Shown here one piece after another: positions 53,187 through 62,033 of a stretch of DNA of 64,000 nucleotides; position 1 is the first letter of the stretch; each line of letters starts with the position of its first letter. Position numbers and translations under genes: made by a program. The stretch comes from Paenibacillus oryzae. Lineage in GTDB: Bacteria > Bacillota > Bacilli > Paenibacillales > Paenibacillaceae. Where the stretch lies: assembly GCF_001675045.1 (NCBI RefSeq), contig NZ_LYPA01000080.1, positions 62,001 through 126,000 of the forward strand, read 5' to 3'. Under the pieces are notes generated by a model. It was not told the origin of the DNA. It searched no databases and saw only the letters and a list, made by a program, of their open reading frames with translations.

Positions 53187-54131
53187 TTACTCCAATCCCG
53201 CACCTTCATCAAAACCGAGCATGATGTTCATATTTTGAATGGCGGCGCCTGATGCGCCTTTCCCAAGATTGTCGAATCTGGCTATGAGAAGAGCTTGGTC
53301 CTGATGGCCAAAAACAAACAGATCCAGATTGTTGGTGTGGTTGCATTGCTGGAGGTTAAAGAATCCATTATCAAGGTGAGCTTCCGAATCATAGGGCATC
53401 ACTTTAATAAAACACTCATTTTTATAATAGGAGGCCAGCAGTTCCTGAATTTCTTGGGCTGAAATGTGTTTGTTAAACAATCTGGGCAGGAGCGGAACCG
53501 CTACTGCATCGCCCTGATAATAGTTGCCGACAATCGGGGTAAATAACGGCGCATGCTGCAATCCAACATGAAATTGCATTTCCGGCAGATGCTTGTGGTT
53601 CAGGCCAAGACCATAATTACGTGGCGCAAAAAGCTGTTCGTTACCGCTGTTCTGATAATCGGCAATCAGCTTTTTTCCTCCGCCGCTATAGCCCGTAAGG
53701 GAGTAACAGGTTGCGGGATAATCACTGGGTAATATGCCTTCGGCAACTAAAGGCTGAAGGGCCAAAACAAAACCCGTCGCATGACAGCCGGGTACTGATA
53801 CACGGGCTGAGCTCTGGATGCGGCTTCTTTGCTCCTTGCGCAGCTCCGGCAATCCATACACCCATTCCGGGTCTGTTCTGAACGCTGTGCTTGCGTCAAT
53901 AATCCGCGTCTGAGGATTGCTCGCCATAGCAACGGACTCCCTGGAAGCGGCATCCGGCAGGCAAAGAAATACGATATCGGCTTCATTAATCAGAGCTTGG
54001 CGCGCCTTGCTGTCTTTACGTTTATTAGCATCAATTTTCAAAACTTCTATGCCGGAAATCCGGGACAACCGCTCATGGATTTGTAGGCCCGTCGTGCCCT
54101 CTTGCCCATCAACAAAAATGGTGTAGCTCAT
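53187..54131 (-). CDS. argC: N-acetyl-gamma-glutamyl-phosphate reductase, short type
   Basis: A 314-residue ArgC of the short (type 2) class. It catalyses NADPH-dependent reduction of N-acetylglutamyl phosphate to the semialdehyde in arginine synthesis. The catalytic Cys lies in VSVPGCHATGF near residue 115 and the general-base His in GLNHKHLPEM. The N-terminal Rossmann motif is FVDGQEGTTGLQIHERL. The gene stands alone, with no argJ, argB or argD beside it, whereas Gram-positive arg genes usually cluster and often use the longer ArgC. It may be a second copy, or act on another acyl phosphate. The ribosome site is weak. No ARG-box was identified upstream. Confidence 0.9.
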   Translation of the reverse strand: MSYTIFVDGQEGTTGLQIHERLSRISGIEVLKIDANKRKDSKARQALINEADIVFLCLPDAASRESVAMASNPQTRIIDASTAFRTDPEWVYGLPELRKEQRSRIQSSARVSVPGCHATGFVLALQPLVAEGILPSDYPATCYSLTGYSGGGKKLIADYQNSGNEQLFAPRNYGLGLNHKHLPEMQFHVGLQHAPLFTPIVGNYYQGDAVAVPLLPRLFNKHISAQEIQELLASYYKNECFIKVMPYDSEAHLDNGFFNLQQCNHTNNLDLFVFGHQDQALLIARFDNLGKGASGAAIQNMNIMLGFDEGAGLE

Positions 54132-54265
54132 CGCTTCGCTCCTGACTAATAAAAGATAACGTCGTATAATTATACATTTTAATGATTAATTATTCAATGT
54201 ATAGTCAAATGCTTTTCACTCTGAAGTTTGGTTTAGAGGTTACGAGTCAGTCGTTAAGCCTCGTC

Positions 54266-55630
54266 TTAGATTTTTCGCCCGTATTGCTTCAGATACTGTT
54301 CGACATCGTCAAAGATGCCGGATTGGTTAGCGTATTTCACATAGTTTTTGGCTGTTTTGAGCCATTCCATGGTGGAAGGACGAATTTCGCTCATGACGGC
54401 AAGCATATCGTCCATGCCGATTGCCCGTTCCTTCCCGGTTTCCAGGATTTCACCCAGTACCAATTCCGCCGCTCGCTCACATAAATTATCGATGTCCGCG
54501 CCTGAGAAAAATTCGGTACGCTTCGCCAATTCCTCGCAGTCAATATGATGAATGTAGCGATCCGCGAGTTTCAGGTTGAACAGTTGTTGTCGCGCTTCCG
54601 CGTCCGGCGGGGCAACAAACACCATCCGGTCGAACCGTCCGGGGCGTTTCAACGCGTTGTCTACATCCCATGGCATATTGGTGGCGCCGAGGACGAGTAT
54701 TTGATCGGTGCTAGTGTCGATACCTTCCATTTCCGTCAGAAAGGTATCGATTACCCCACGCATAGACGAAGAGGATTTGGAGCGGCTGTACCCTATCGTA
54801 TCAACCTCGTCAAAAAACATAATGCTCGGTTTTTGCGATCTTGCCTTGTCAAACAGATTTTTGAGATTTTGTTCGCTAACGCCAATATAAGGGTCCAGCA
54901 CGTCCGTAATGCTGACCGGAATAAAACGTGCCTGGCATTCTCCTGCGGTTGCCCGGGCCATAAAGGTTTTGCCGCAGCCGGGAGGACCATACAATAACAC
55001 GCCGCCGCCTGTTTTTTTGCGGAATTTAGAGAATAACCCTTGATGCTGGAAAGGGCTAATAATTTTTAACTGAATCGTCTTTTTGAGGGCAGCCAGTCCT
55101 GCAACATCCGCAAACGATATGCCAGGTTTGTCGGCGCCACCCGTTTTTTCCTTTGCTTTTCCGCCTTGTACGACCTGCAAGCCGGGATTGGAACGATAGG
55201 TTTGAGCCGTATCGCCATTCAAATACTCTGGCAAATCGCTATAGTCGTTGGCAGAGGAGGCAGGATTGTCGTCTTTTTCATCGTCCTCACCATCAATTCC
55301 TCTATCGTTATCTTCGTCGTCCTCAAAATAAATCTCTTCCAAATCGTCATTCTCTTCAAGATCCAAGTCTTTTACACTATTTTCTTCTATATCCTTGTTG
55401 TTTTCCTTGTTGTTAGTGCTCTTACCCTGTATAGCAAGGCTTGCTTCCTCAAAGCCGTGATCAGATGCTGCCGCAGCGCATCGTCGCTGCAGACAGCCAG
55501 GCCTTTTCCGTATTCCGCCAAAGCCTCGACGTAATGTCCTTGCGCCTCGCTCTTTTGCGAACCAATAACGCGTTTCCGCGTCCTCGGGATGGCGCTGTGC
55601 TATTTTTTCAATCCATTTTAATTTATCCAT
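54266..55630 (-). CDS. AAA+ ATPase (VCP/FtsH-like) with disrupted TPR-like N-terminus
   Basis: A 454-residue open frame. Residues about 165-420 are a classical AAA domain with Walker A GPPGCGKT near residue 212, Walker B IMFFDEVD, sensor LGATNMPWD, and the arginine finger and box VII ALKRPGRFDR. Upstream lies a highly acidic linker (DLEEIYFEDDEDNDRGIDGEDDEKDD). The first 27 residues are normal (MDKLKWIEKIAQRHPEDAETRYWFAK), but then the frame gives a basic, non-helical run until about residue 60. The next frame reads SEAQGHYVEALAEYGKGLAV over the same DNA, a clean TPR helix. So an insertion and a later deletion appear to have shifted frame for about 35 codons. It lies at the end of the cluster opposite the vWA/TelA genes. 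Confidence 0.83.
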   Translation of the reverse strand: MDKLKWIEKIAQRHPEDAETRYWFAKERGARTLRRGFGGIRKRPGCLQRRCAAAASDHGFEEASLAIQGKSTNNKENNKDIEENSVKDLDLEENDDLEEIYFEDDEDNDRGIDGEDDEKDDNPASSANDYSDLPEYLNGDTAQTYRSNPGLQVVQGGKAKEKTGGADKPGISFADVAGLAALKKTIQLKIISPFQHQGLFSKFRKKTGGGVLLYGPPGCGKTFMARATAGECQARFIPVSITDVLDPYIGVSEQNLKNLFDKARSQKPSIMFFDEVDTIGYSRSKSSSSMRGVIDTFLTEMEGIDTSTDQILVLGATNMPWDVDNALKRPGRFDRMVFVAPPDAEARQQLFNLKLADRYIHHIDCEELAKRTEFFSGADIDNLCERAAELVLGEILETGKERAIGMDDMLAVMSEIRPSTMEWLKTAKNYVKYANQSGIFDDVEQYLKQYGRKI

Positions 55631-55682
55631 GATGCACTCTCTGTCTTTGTTGTTGATACCTATTGATTACGTAAATCGTTAT

Positions 55683-56036
55683 TTATTCACGAGCATAATT
55701 ATGTAATTGCCCGTTTATTCTATTTTCCTTTCCTATGTCATGGTTTAATTCATTTTGTTCTTTTATTACAAGCTCTAATCCACCAAACTTAGTCGAAAAT
55801 TTGTTATATACTAACGCTGTTAACATACTAAATAGCCCGTATAGACCCATCATAACAAATGACATAAAAATATAAGGTATTCCTAAAATTAATAACTGCC
55901 CTTGTCCAATTGCTACGCCTATAAATGTCATTAATAAACCAATTGCTGCCATAATGCCTAATGGAACAATTGTAATATAGAGGGTGCTCTTAAATGCGCT
56001 TTTGATTCCTATTTCTTTAATTTCAATCTTCCTCAT
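55683..56036 (-). CDS. Small unknown membrane protein
   Basis: A 117-residue protein. Two or three hydrophobic helices (YITIVPLGIMAAIGLLMTFIGVAIG, LLILGIPYIFMSFVMMGLYGLFSML) are followed by a charged C-terminus of about 35 residues. It has a good ribosome site (AAGGAGAT) and an ATG at 56036. It lies between the AAA and TPR genes on the same strand, with small gaps, so it is probably part of their transcript. Its A+T content is high. I do not recognise the family; it looks like a DUF of the type found in TPR-AAA-membrane operons. Confidence 0.65.
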   Translation of the reverse strand: MRKIEIKEIGIKSAFKSTLYITIVPLGIMAAIGLLMTFIGVAIGQGQLLILGIPYIFMSFVMMGLYGLFSMLTALVYNKFSTKFGGLELVIKEQNELNHDIGKENRINGQLHNYARE

Positions 56037-56051
56037 TGATCTATCTCCTTA

Positions 56052-56234
56052 TCATTTGCTGAATTTCTTTTGATAAGCTTGCAGCGAGAAAAGAGCTAGG
56101 CGGGCCATATCGCCAATTTTTGTAAAGGGAACCCTGATCCCATATTTCAGTCTTTCTATAGAAGAATAAATGGGTAAGAGTATATACTTGCCCCAAGAGC
56201 CCACCCCCTCACGTTGGTCCAACCAATGCTTCAC
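56052..56234 (-). CDS. Short basic protein coupled to the TPR gene
   Basis: A 60-residue frame starting at GTG (56234), whose start overlaps the TPR stop in a GTGA. The product (WGKYILLPIYSSIERLKYGIRVPFTKIG and ALFSLQAYQKKFSK) looks protein-like and is amphipathic, with no clear membrane helix. The overlap suggests translational coupling. Being short, it could also be chance; the neighbouring spacing argues mildly for a real gene. Confidence 0.45.
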   Translation of the reverse strand: MKHWLDQREGVGSWGKYILLPIYSSIERLKYGIRVPFTKIGDMARLALFSLQAYQKKFSK

Positions 56235-57281
56235 TTAAGGGTTGGTTTGACGGAGCCTAATTTCTCCCATGGAATAATGTGAAGGCTTCCTATAGTTTTG
56301 GAATAAATACCTTTGTCGGTAAACAGTAGCCCCGCCCTTCCTTTGCGGATGATTGCCATGTCGATAATGGCGAACACTTCTTCCTCCGGCAGCAGCCGGA
56401 AGGCATCGCGGGCATTTCGTTCCATTCTGACCGGAATTCTGCTGGATGCATAATAATCTTTTTCCTTTAGGGCGTCGAGCACGCCCTTGATATCCGTTTT
56501 TGCCGCTAAATTCATGTAGGTTGACCCCCTTTGTTGCGCTTGATTCAGCTTACTGCGGATGTCCAGAGCTTCTTCATTTTCGGCGTCAAGCATAAGCGCC
56601 TGCTGAACATGGTCTCTGCATTCTTTGATTTTTCCTTGCATGTAATAAAGCCGGGCATAGCCGCAATGGACTGACGGATTAATCGGTTCCAGCAGAAGTG
56701 CTTCGCGGAGTTGGGTCTCGGCCTCGTCATCCTTGATTTGGCTGCTCAAAATTATGCTGTACAACAAATGGCAGCCGGCATCGCCAGGCTGAAGCTCGAT
56801 GGCTTTTGCAATTGCTTTTTCAGCCAATGCCATTATATTAAAAAATATTTTTTTGTTTTTTGATTTAAATGGTCCTACGGCATTTGCCAAAGATCTAATG
56901 GAATAATAATGGGCTTCGGCAATGTTGTGATGAATGGTTGCATCCGACGGCGTGAGCTCCAGCGCTTGCTCCAGAAAGTGGAGCGCTTTATCCCATTGGC
57001 TAAGCTGGAGATGGATTTTGCCCGCCAGTTGAAAGGCAGGGGCGAATCTAGGATAGTGGGACAGCAAAGTCTGGCATGCCTCCAAGCCCTCCTCATAGTT
57101 GCTCAACATGTAATGGCTATAGCCAATCGTATACAATGCATCGTCATCGTTGGGAATATGATGTAAAATACGGTAAGAGGTTTCTAATGCGCCTTCGTAA
57201 TCCCTCCGGCTGTAAGCAGCATCCATCGTTTCTTTCATCTCTTGAACGACGTCGGGGGCTTATCATTTCTTCATTTTGCAT
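56231..57281 (-). pseudogene. TPR protein with C-terminal bPH-like domain; frameshifted start
   Basis: The intact downstream frame (56231-57238, 335 residues) has several TPR units (DYEGALETSYRILHHIPNDDDALYTIGYSHY, WDKALHFLEQALELTPSD) and ends in a small beta-rich domain (FAIIDMAIIRKGRAGLLFTDKGIYSKTIGSLHIIPWEKLG) like bacterial PH-type modules. The best ribosome site (AAAGGAG, 57285-57291) precedes ATG 57281 in another frame, giving MQNEEMISP. If one base of the C5 run (plus-strand GGGGG 57254-57258) is removed, this joins in frame as MQNEEMISPDVVQEMKETMDAA. So the start seems displaced by a 1-bp insertion, or a sequencing error. The encoded protein may still be made from the internal ATG at 57238, but no good site lies there. 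Confidence 0.6.
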
Positions 57282-57498
57282 AATGACTCCTTTATCCAAT
57301 TGTTCGACAGGAATTGTTTCGGAGTACAACCTGTCTTTTATAGCAATATAAACATTATCGGCAGACAAGGAAAAGATAGGAAGGCCTGTCGAAAACAAAT
57401 TGCATCGCAGATCAAAAACATGCGTAATAAAGAAATATAAACTACGATCGTGCGGCAATTCAGTAAAGCGCCTTTTTGGGGCATCGGGGAGTGGGGTC

Positions 57499-58239
57499 AT
57501 GAAAATCGGTAATATCGCCAAGCTGCTGGGGCTGGTGGGAGTTATTGCCTTAGTAAATATCGCAGTGTTGTCGCCCGGTCTGCTTGGCATACAGATTATA
57601 GGAGGAAGCCCGCTGGAGGCTGCCTTGGGCGCAACCGTCATTGCTGCCAGCTTGATGGCCTTCCTATACGGCAGCTATAGCTGGCTGCTGCGTTCTCCGG
57701 CGCCGATGCCTTTGAAGGAGGCCAAAACGCATGAGGATTTTGCTCAGGCGCTTGCCTTTTATCGGGATAACAAGCTGCTGAAAAAAGACATCAGACTGGC
57801 GATGGATCAGCTGGAGCGAATGGTCCGCCGCAAAAGCCTGCTAATGAATGCGCTTGGCGAGCGGTTTCAGGAGACGGAGCTTAGCTACCGGCGGTTTGCC
57901 GGAGTTGTCGAGGAAGTCGAAGGGTTGTTTTATGGCAACATTCGCAGCATTCTGAACAAGCTTGCGGTGTTTGACCCCAGGGAGCTGTCGGATATATCGG
58001 AGCAGAGCTTCAGCAGGCTGTCAGGAAGTCTTGCCCAGCAGAAAAAGGTGCTGCGTGAGCAATATATGAACGATGTTGCCCGCTACGTCGGAGCTAACGA
58101 AGAAATTTTGCTGAAGCTTGACCAATTGCTGCTGGAGATGGCCCGTCTTGGCGGGACGTACAGCGGCGATATCGAAGATATCAATGGCATTCAGGAGCTA
58201 AATGCGCTGATCGTGCAAACGAAGCATTATAAGCAATAG
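57499..58239 (+). CDS. Coiled-coil membrane protein (XpaC-like position)
   Basis: A 246-residue protein with two N-terminal membrane helices (LLGLVGVIALVNIAVL and AALGATVIAASLMAFLYGSYSWLL), then a long helical cytoplasmic part with coiled coils (LKKDIRLAMDQLERMVRRKSLLMNALGERFQE, LAQQKKVLREQYMNDVARYV). The start at 57499 has GGGGAGTGGGG ahead. It is the first of three genes ending with telA. In Bacillus subtilis a membrane/helical XpaC protein sits directly before the TelA-type yaaN. Here a vWA protein has been added between. The function is unknown; an envelope stress or membrane-repair role fits the neighbours. Confidence 0.75.
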   Translation: MKIGNIAKLLGLVGVIALVNIAVLSPGLLGIQIIGGSPLEAALGATVIAASLMAFLYGSYSWLLRSPAPMPLKEAKTHEDFAQALAFYRDNKLLKKDIRLAMDQLERMVRRKSLLMNALGERFQETELSYRRFAGVVEEVEGLFYGNIRSILNKLAVFDPRELSDISEQSFSRLSGSLAQQKKVLREQYMNDVARYVGANEEILLKLDQLLLEMARLGGTYSGDIEDINGIQELNALIVQTKHYKQ

Positions 58240-58337
58240 CAAGCACTAGCAAGTAATAGCAAGCTATAATAAATAAAAGATACAAGTAGTAGAATGAAGA
58301 AACAGAAAACAATCAGCTAAGAGGGGGAGTGCAATTC

Positions 58338-60023
58338 ATGAAAAAGGGGAAAGCGATACTGGTCATGACACTGATTCTGGCAGCCGTATTCGGGGCGGTT
58401 TATTACGGAATCAATCTGACCTCCAATCTGGGCAAGTCCCAGACTCAGGTTTCGACAGAGGATGCCGCCAAAAGACTGGAAAAGCTATACAATAAAATTT
58501 CGGTGACGGTTGCCGAACCCATCAAGGGACAGATCGACCTTGATCCTGTATCGATTGCGGACTCGCTGCCGGACATCTCGAAGTTTCCGGTATCCGTTGA
58601 AAACTCAACAGGGGATTATGTCGAAATTTTTTCTTCCACTGAAAAATCGGGCACCGGTGTCGACGGCTGGCTGAACGAGGTTGCGGAGGAGTTTAATAAA
58701 GCGGGAATTACTGTAGACGGCAAGCCCGTATCCGTCAAAATTCGCAACATCGCTTCAGGCACGGCAGCTGATTTTATCCGCTCCGGCAAATATATTCCGG
58801 ATGCCTTTACGCCTTCCAACGAGCTATGGGGCGAGATGGTTAAGGCGGAGGGCATTCCGGCGGAGCTTATTTCCAAACGATTAGTCGGCAACGTAACCGG
58901 CGTTGTGTCCACCAAAGCCAAATATGATGAGCTGATGGACAAATACGGCTCCATGAATATTAAAACCTTGACGGACGCCATTGCGGCAAACGAGCTGGCT
59001 ATGGGCTATACGGATCCTTTTGCAAGCTCGACCGGCCTAAACTTCCTTGTTACGGCGCTTTCGACCTTCGACAGCTCCGATCTGCTGGGAGAAACGGCGA
59101 TTGCGGGCTTCGAGAAATTCCAGGCCAACGTGCCGTTTATTGCATCCACGACGCTGCAAATGCGCGATGCCGCCAAAACGGGCATGCTGGACGCATTTGT
59201 TCTGGAGTATCAGACCTATGTCAACGCAGCCGATCTTAAAAGCGGCTATGTGTTCACCCCGTTTGGCGTAAGACATGACAGTCCGCTGTATACGCTCGGC
59301 GATTTGCCGCAGGGCAAGGTCGAAATTTTGAAGGAATTTGCGGCTTTTGTTGCTAGCGACAAATATCAGAAGCTGGGAACGGATAAAGGCTTTAACGGGC
59401 TGGAGGAATATTCCCCTGAGCTGGAAGCTCCCGACGGCGCCACTTTGGCTTCGGCCCAGAAGCTGTGGAAGGAGAAAAAAGACGGCAATAAGCCGATCGC
59501 GGCTGTGTTTGTCGCCGATGTCTCCGGCAGCATGGGAGGAGAGCCGCTTAACCGGCTGAAGGAGTCTCTGCTAAAAGGCCAGAAATATTTGGGGAGAGAT
59601 AACCGAATCGGGTTTGTGTCATATTCCAGCAATGTCGCCATTAATCTGCCTATCGGCAAATACGACGCTAATCAGCAATCCATGTTTGTTGGAGCGATCA
59701 ACAGCCTGCAGGCTGGCGGCGGAACCGCAACCTTTGACGGCATTGTTGTTGCCATGAAAATGCTGCAGGATGAATTGGCCGCCGATCCAAGCGTGAGGCC
59801 GCTTATCTTCGTGCTGAGCGACGGCGAAACCAACGAAGGGAACTCGCTCAACGATATTCGAAGCTTGATCGAAACCTACAAAATTCCGGTTTATACCATT
59901 GGCTACAACGCCAATATCAAAGCGCTGCAAAGCATTTCCAGCATTAACGAAGCGGCAAGCATCAATGCGGACACGGACGACGTCGTTTACAAAATCGGAA
60001 ATTTGCTGAATGTACAAATGTAA
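58338..60023 (+). CDS. Binding-protein-like plus vWA-domain exported protein
   Basis: A 561-residue protein. An N-terminal membrane or signal segment (ILVMTLILAAVFGAVYYGI) is followed by a region (about 60-360) resembling a solute-binding module of the molybdate/phosphate type (EIFSSTEKSGTGVDGWLNEVAEEFNKAGI, PDAFTPSNELWGEMVKAEGI, ELAMGYTDPFASSTGLNFL). A von Willebrand factor A domain follows from about 387, with the MIDAS motif DVSGSMGG near residue 393 and the later FVLSDGETNEG. Such fusions can display metal-dependent adhesion and ligand binding. The start at 58338 has GGGGGAG 8 bp ahead. It forms one operon with the membrane protein and TelA. Confidence 0.85.
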   Translation: MKKGKAILVMTLILAAVFGAVYYGINLTSNLGKSQTQVSTEDAAKRLEKLYNKISVTVAEPIKGQIDLDPVSIADSLPDISKFPVSVENSTGDYVEIFSSTEKSGTGVDGWLNEVAEEFNKAGITVDGKPVSVKIRNIASGTAADFIRSGKYIPDAFTPSNELWGEMVKAEGIPAELISKRLVGNVTGVVSTKAKYDELMDKYGSMNIKTLTDAIAANELAMGYTDPFASSTGLNFLVTALSTFDSSDLLGETAIAGFEKFQANVPFIASTTLQMRDAAKTGMLDAFVLEYQTYVNAADLKSGYVFTPFGVRHDSPLYTLGDLPQGKVEILKEFAAFVASDKYQKLGTDKGFNGLEEYSPELEAPDGATLASAQKLWKEKKDGNKPIAAVFVADVSGSMGGEPLNRLKESLLKGQKYLGRDNRIGFVSYSSNVAINLPIGKYDANQQSMFVGAINSLQAGGGTATFDGIVVAMKMLQDELAADPSVRPLIFVLSDGETNEGNSLNDIRSLIETYKIPVYTIGYNANIKALQSISSINEAASINADTDDVVYKIGNLLNVQM

Positions 60024-60044
60024 CTAATTGAAGGAGGGGCTGCA

Positions 60045-61184
60045 ATGTCTTTTACAATGGAAGTGGTAAGTCCTGAAGTGATCAAAACGGCCATACAGGA
60101 AGAGGTAAAGCCGGATACGGAGGAAATGGCCCAGCTTAAAAAGCTTGCGGCGGGCAATGTCGCCTCCATTCTGGAGCTGGACGTGGAATCGCTGGATAAG
60201 CGCAGGGAAATTCTGCAATCCATCGACAGCTTCGGGTTAAATACGATGCGATCCTCCTCGGAAAAAAATTCGCTGCTCCAGGTTTCTGTAGGCAATTTGT
60301 CCAAGACGGGAGACGAAGGCGGAGCCGTGGCAAAAGGTTTGACCGAGCTTAATCTTCAGCTAAAGGATTTGGACCCTAGCGTCATTGATTTTGCAAAAAC
60401 GGGGTTCCTGGGCAAATTTTTTAATCCGCTTCGCAATTATTTTGCCAAGTATCAGCGTGCGGATTCTGTCATTACCGATATTATCGTTTCTTTGGATAAA
60501 GGGAAAACGGTGCTGCGCAACGATAATACGACGCTGGAATTTGAGCAGCAGGCGCTGCGCGAGCTGACAAAAAAGCTGGAAAAGGAAATTCAGCTTGGTA
60601 CGCTGATGGATACGGAGATCGAATCCCAAATCGAAGCGGCCCGGCTGCGCAACGAAACCTCCGACAAAATTCAGTTTATTACGGAGGAGGTGCTGTTCCC
60701 GCTGCGTCAGCGCGTCATGGATATGCAGCAGATGATGGTTGTTAATCAGCAGGGCATCATGGCGCTTGAGGTGGTCATGCGCAACAACAAGGAATTGATT
60801 CGCGGCGTAGACCGCGCCCGGAACGTAACCGTTTCTGCTCTGCGTATCGCCGTAACGGTAGCGAGCGCCCTATATAATCAGCAAATCGTGCTCAAAAAAA
60901 TTGAAATGCTCAATAAAACAACGGATGCTCTTATTAGCGGAACCTCCCGCATGCTGAAGGAGCAGGGAGCCGCCATTCATAAGCAGTCCCTGGAATCCAG
61001 CATTTCGGTCGACACGCTCAAGCAAGCCTTTACCGATGTGTTGTCCGCATTTGAATCCATCAGCACCTACAAGCAGGAGGCCTTGCCAAAAATGCGCGAC
61101 ACCATAACGCAATTCAGGGAGCTGGCGGACACGGGCGAAGCCCACATTCAACGCCTGGAAAAAGGCAAAAAGCTGGGCCTGTAA
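60045..61184 (+). CDS. TelA/KlaA-family toxic-anion resistance protein
   Basis: A 379-residue all-helical protein of the TelA family. Conserved segments include GFLGKFFNPLRNYFAKYQRADSVITDI, LEKEIQLGTLMDTEIESQIEAARLRN and AVTVASALYNQQIVLKKI. It is soluble, with long coiled coils, and probably coats or remodels membranes. The name comes from tellurite resistance; many members act more widely in stress. An AAGGAGGGG ribosome site precedes the ATG, 21 bp after the vWA gene. It is the last gene of its operon. Its B. subtilis relative YaaN is linked to XpaC. Confidence 0.9.
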   Translation: MSFTMEVVSPEVIKTAIQEEVKPDTEEMAQLKKLAAGNVASILELDVESLDKRREILQSIDSFGLNTMRSSSEKNSLLQVSVGNLSKTGDEGGAVAKGLTELNLQLKDLDPSVIDFAKTGFLGKFFNPLRNYFAKYQRADSVITDIIVSLDKGKTVLRNDNTTLEFEQQALRELTKKLEKEIQLGTLMDTEIESQIEAARLRNETSDKIQFITEEVLFPLRQRVMDMQQMMVVNQQGIMALEVVMRNNKELIRGVDRARNVTVSALRIAVTVASALYNQQIVLKKIEMLNKTTDALISGTSRMLKEQGAAIHKQSLESSISVDTLKQAFTDVLSAFESISTYKQEALPKMRDTITQFRELADTGEAHIQRLEKGKKLGL

Positions 61185-61220
61185 TTATTCGGACTTTATG
61201 ATTTCAAGGAGATGTAAAAA

Positions 61221-61988
61221 ATTACAATTCATTCTTCAGCCGTCACCTATACGGAATCATTTACTCAATGTGGCGGCAGCATGCTTTATAGCAAATATGT
61301 AAATAAGGGAACGCCAACCATTGTTTTTATAGCTGGATTAGGCGATAGCAGCGATACTTGGGAGGTTGTGCAATCCCGGCTCTCCCAAGAGTTTTCCACC
61401 TTTTCCTATGACAGGGCGGGAACGGGCAGGAGCCAATCGGTATCCGGCCCGCGAAGCTGCGTTGATTTGGCTGAGGAGCTTGCAGAGCTGCTTATAACGC
61501 TTGACGTACCGCATCCCTATATTCTGGCGGGCCATTCGTTTGGCGGGCTCATCGCGAGACTGTATGCCAGCCGGTATCCCCATCATGTATCAGGTCTGGT
61601 TCTTATTGATGCCGCTGCCGAATACAAGGAGCTTGCATATGAAGAGGTGCTGCCCGATAAGCTCCTTGCCCAAAACAAGGAAAACTATTCAAACCCGTTG
61701 ATGAATCGTGAGAGAATCGACAAGCCGCTAAGCTATAAACAAGCGGCAGAATCCATACTGAAAAGTGATCTGGATATTGTCATCCTCATACGAGGTTTAC
61801 CGGGTGGCGATAATGGCGAATGGCCATATGAAGAGATAATGAAAATAGATCAAAAGATGCAAGAGAATTTTCAGCGGCTTTCTACGTCAAGCAAATGCCG
61901 GATGGCCGCTGACAGCGATCATTATATACATCAGGATGAACCAAACATTGTTATTGAAGAGATTGCTGCCTTGATTAAAGGAGAATAG
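61221..61988 (+). CDS. Alpha/beta-hydrolase, apparent ATT start
   Basis: The frame holds a hydrolase of 255 residues if read from ATT at 61221, or 235 residues from ATG 61281. Motifs are TIVFIAGLGDSSDTW (oxyanion loop), the nucleophile serine in LAGHSFGGLIARLYA, and a C-terminal His in AADSDHYIHQD. The short form starts only seven or so codons before the first core strand. The upstream segment (TIHSSAVTYTESFTQCGGS) reads as natural N-terminal coding sequence, and AAGGAG at 61206-61211 is 9 bp from ATT. So either ATT is used as a rare start or an ATG was mutated. It is a cytoplasmic esterase or hydrolase of unknown substrate. Confidence 0.7.
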   Translation: MTIHSSAVTYTESFTQCGGSMLYSKYVNKGTPTIVFIAGLGDSSDTWEVVQSRLSQEFSTFSYDRAGTGRSQSVSGPRSCVDLAEELAELLITLDVPHPYILAGHSFGGLIARLYASRYPHHVSGLVLIDAAAEYKELAYEEVLPDKLLAQNKENYSNPLMNRERIDKPLSYKQAAESILKSDLDIVILIRGLPGGDNGEWPYEEIMKIDQKMQENFQRLSTSSKCRMAADSDHYIHQDEPNIVIEEIAALIKGE

Positions 61989-62033
61989 ATCGCACAATGA
62001 GTGAAAAACTGCCTTGAAGAAGGAGCGACAAAA

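Noticed and set aside
52742..53224. A 160-codon plus-strand frame through the repeat region
   Set aside because: It is built from the tandem repeats and the 9-bp tract and crosses a terminator; the product is low-complexity.
57144..57641. A 165-codon minus-strand frame running past the TPR start
   Set aside because: Its upstream part is antisense to the membrane protein at 57499 and only the MQNEEMISP piece has a ribosome site. That piece is explained by a frameshift of the TPR gene.
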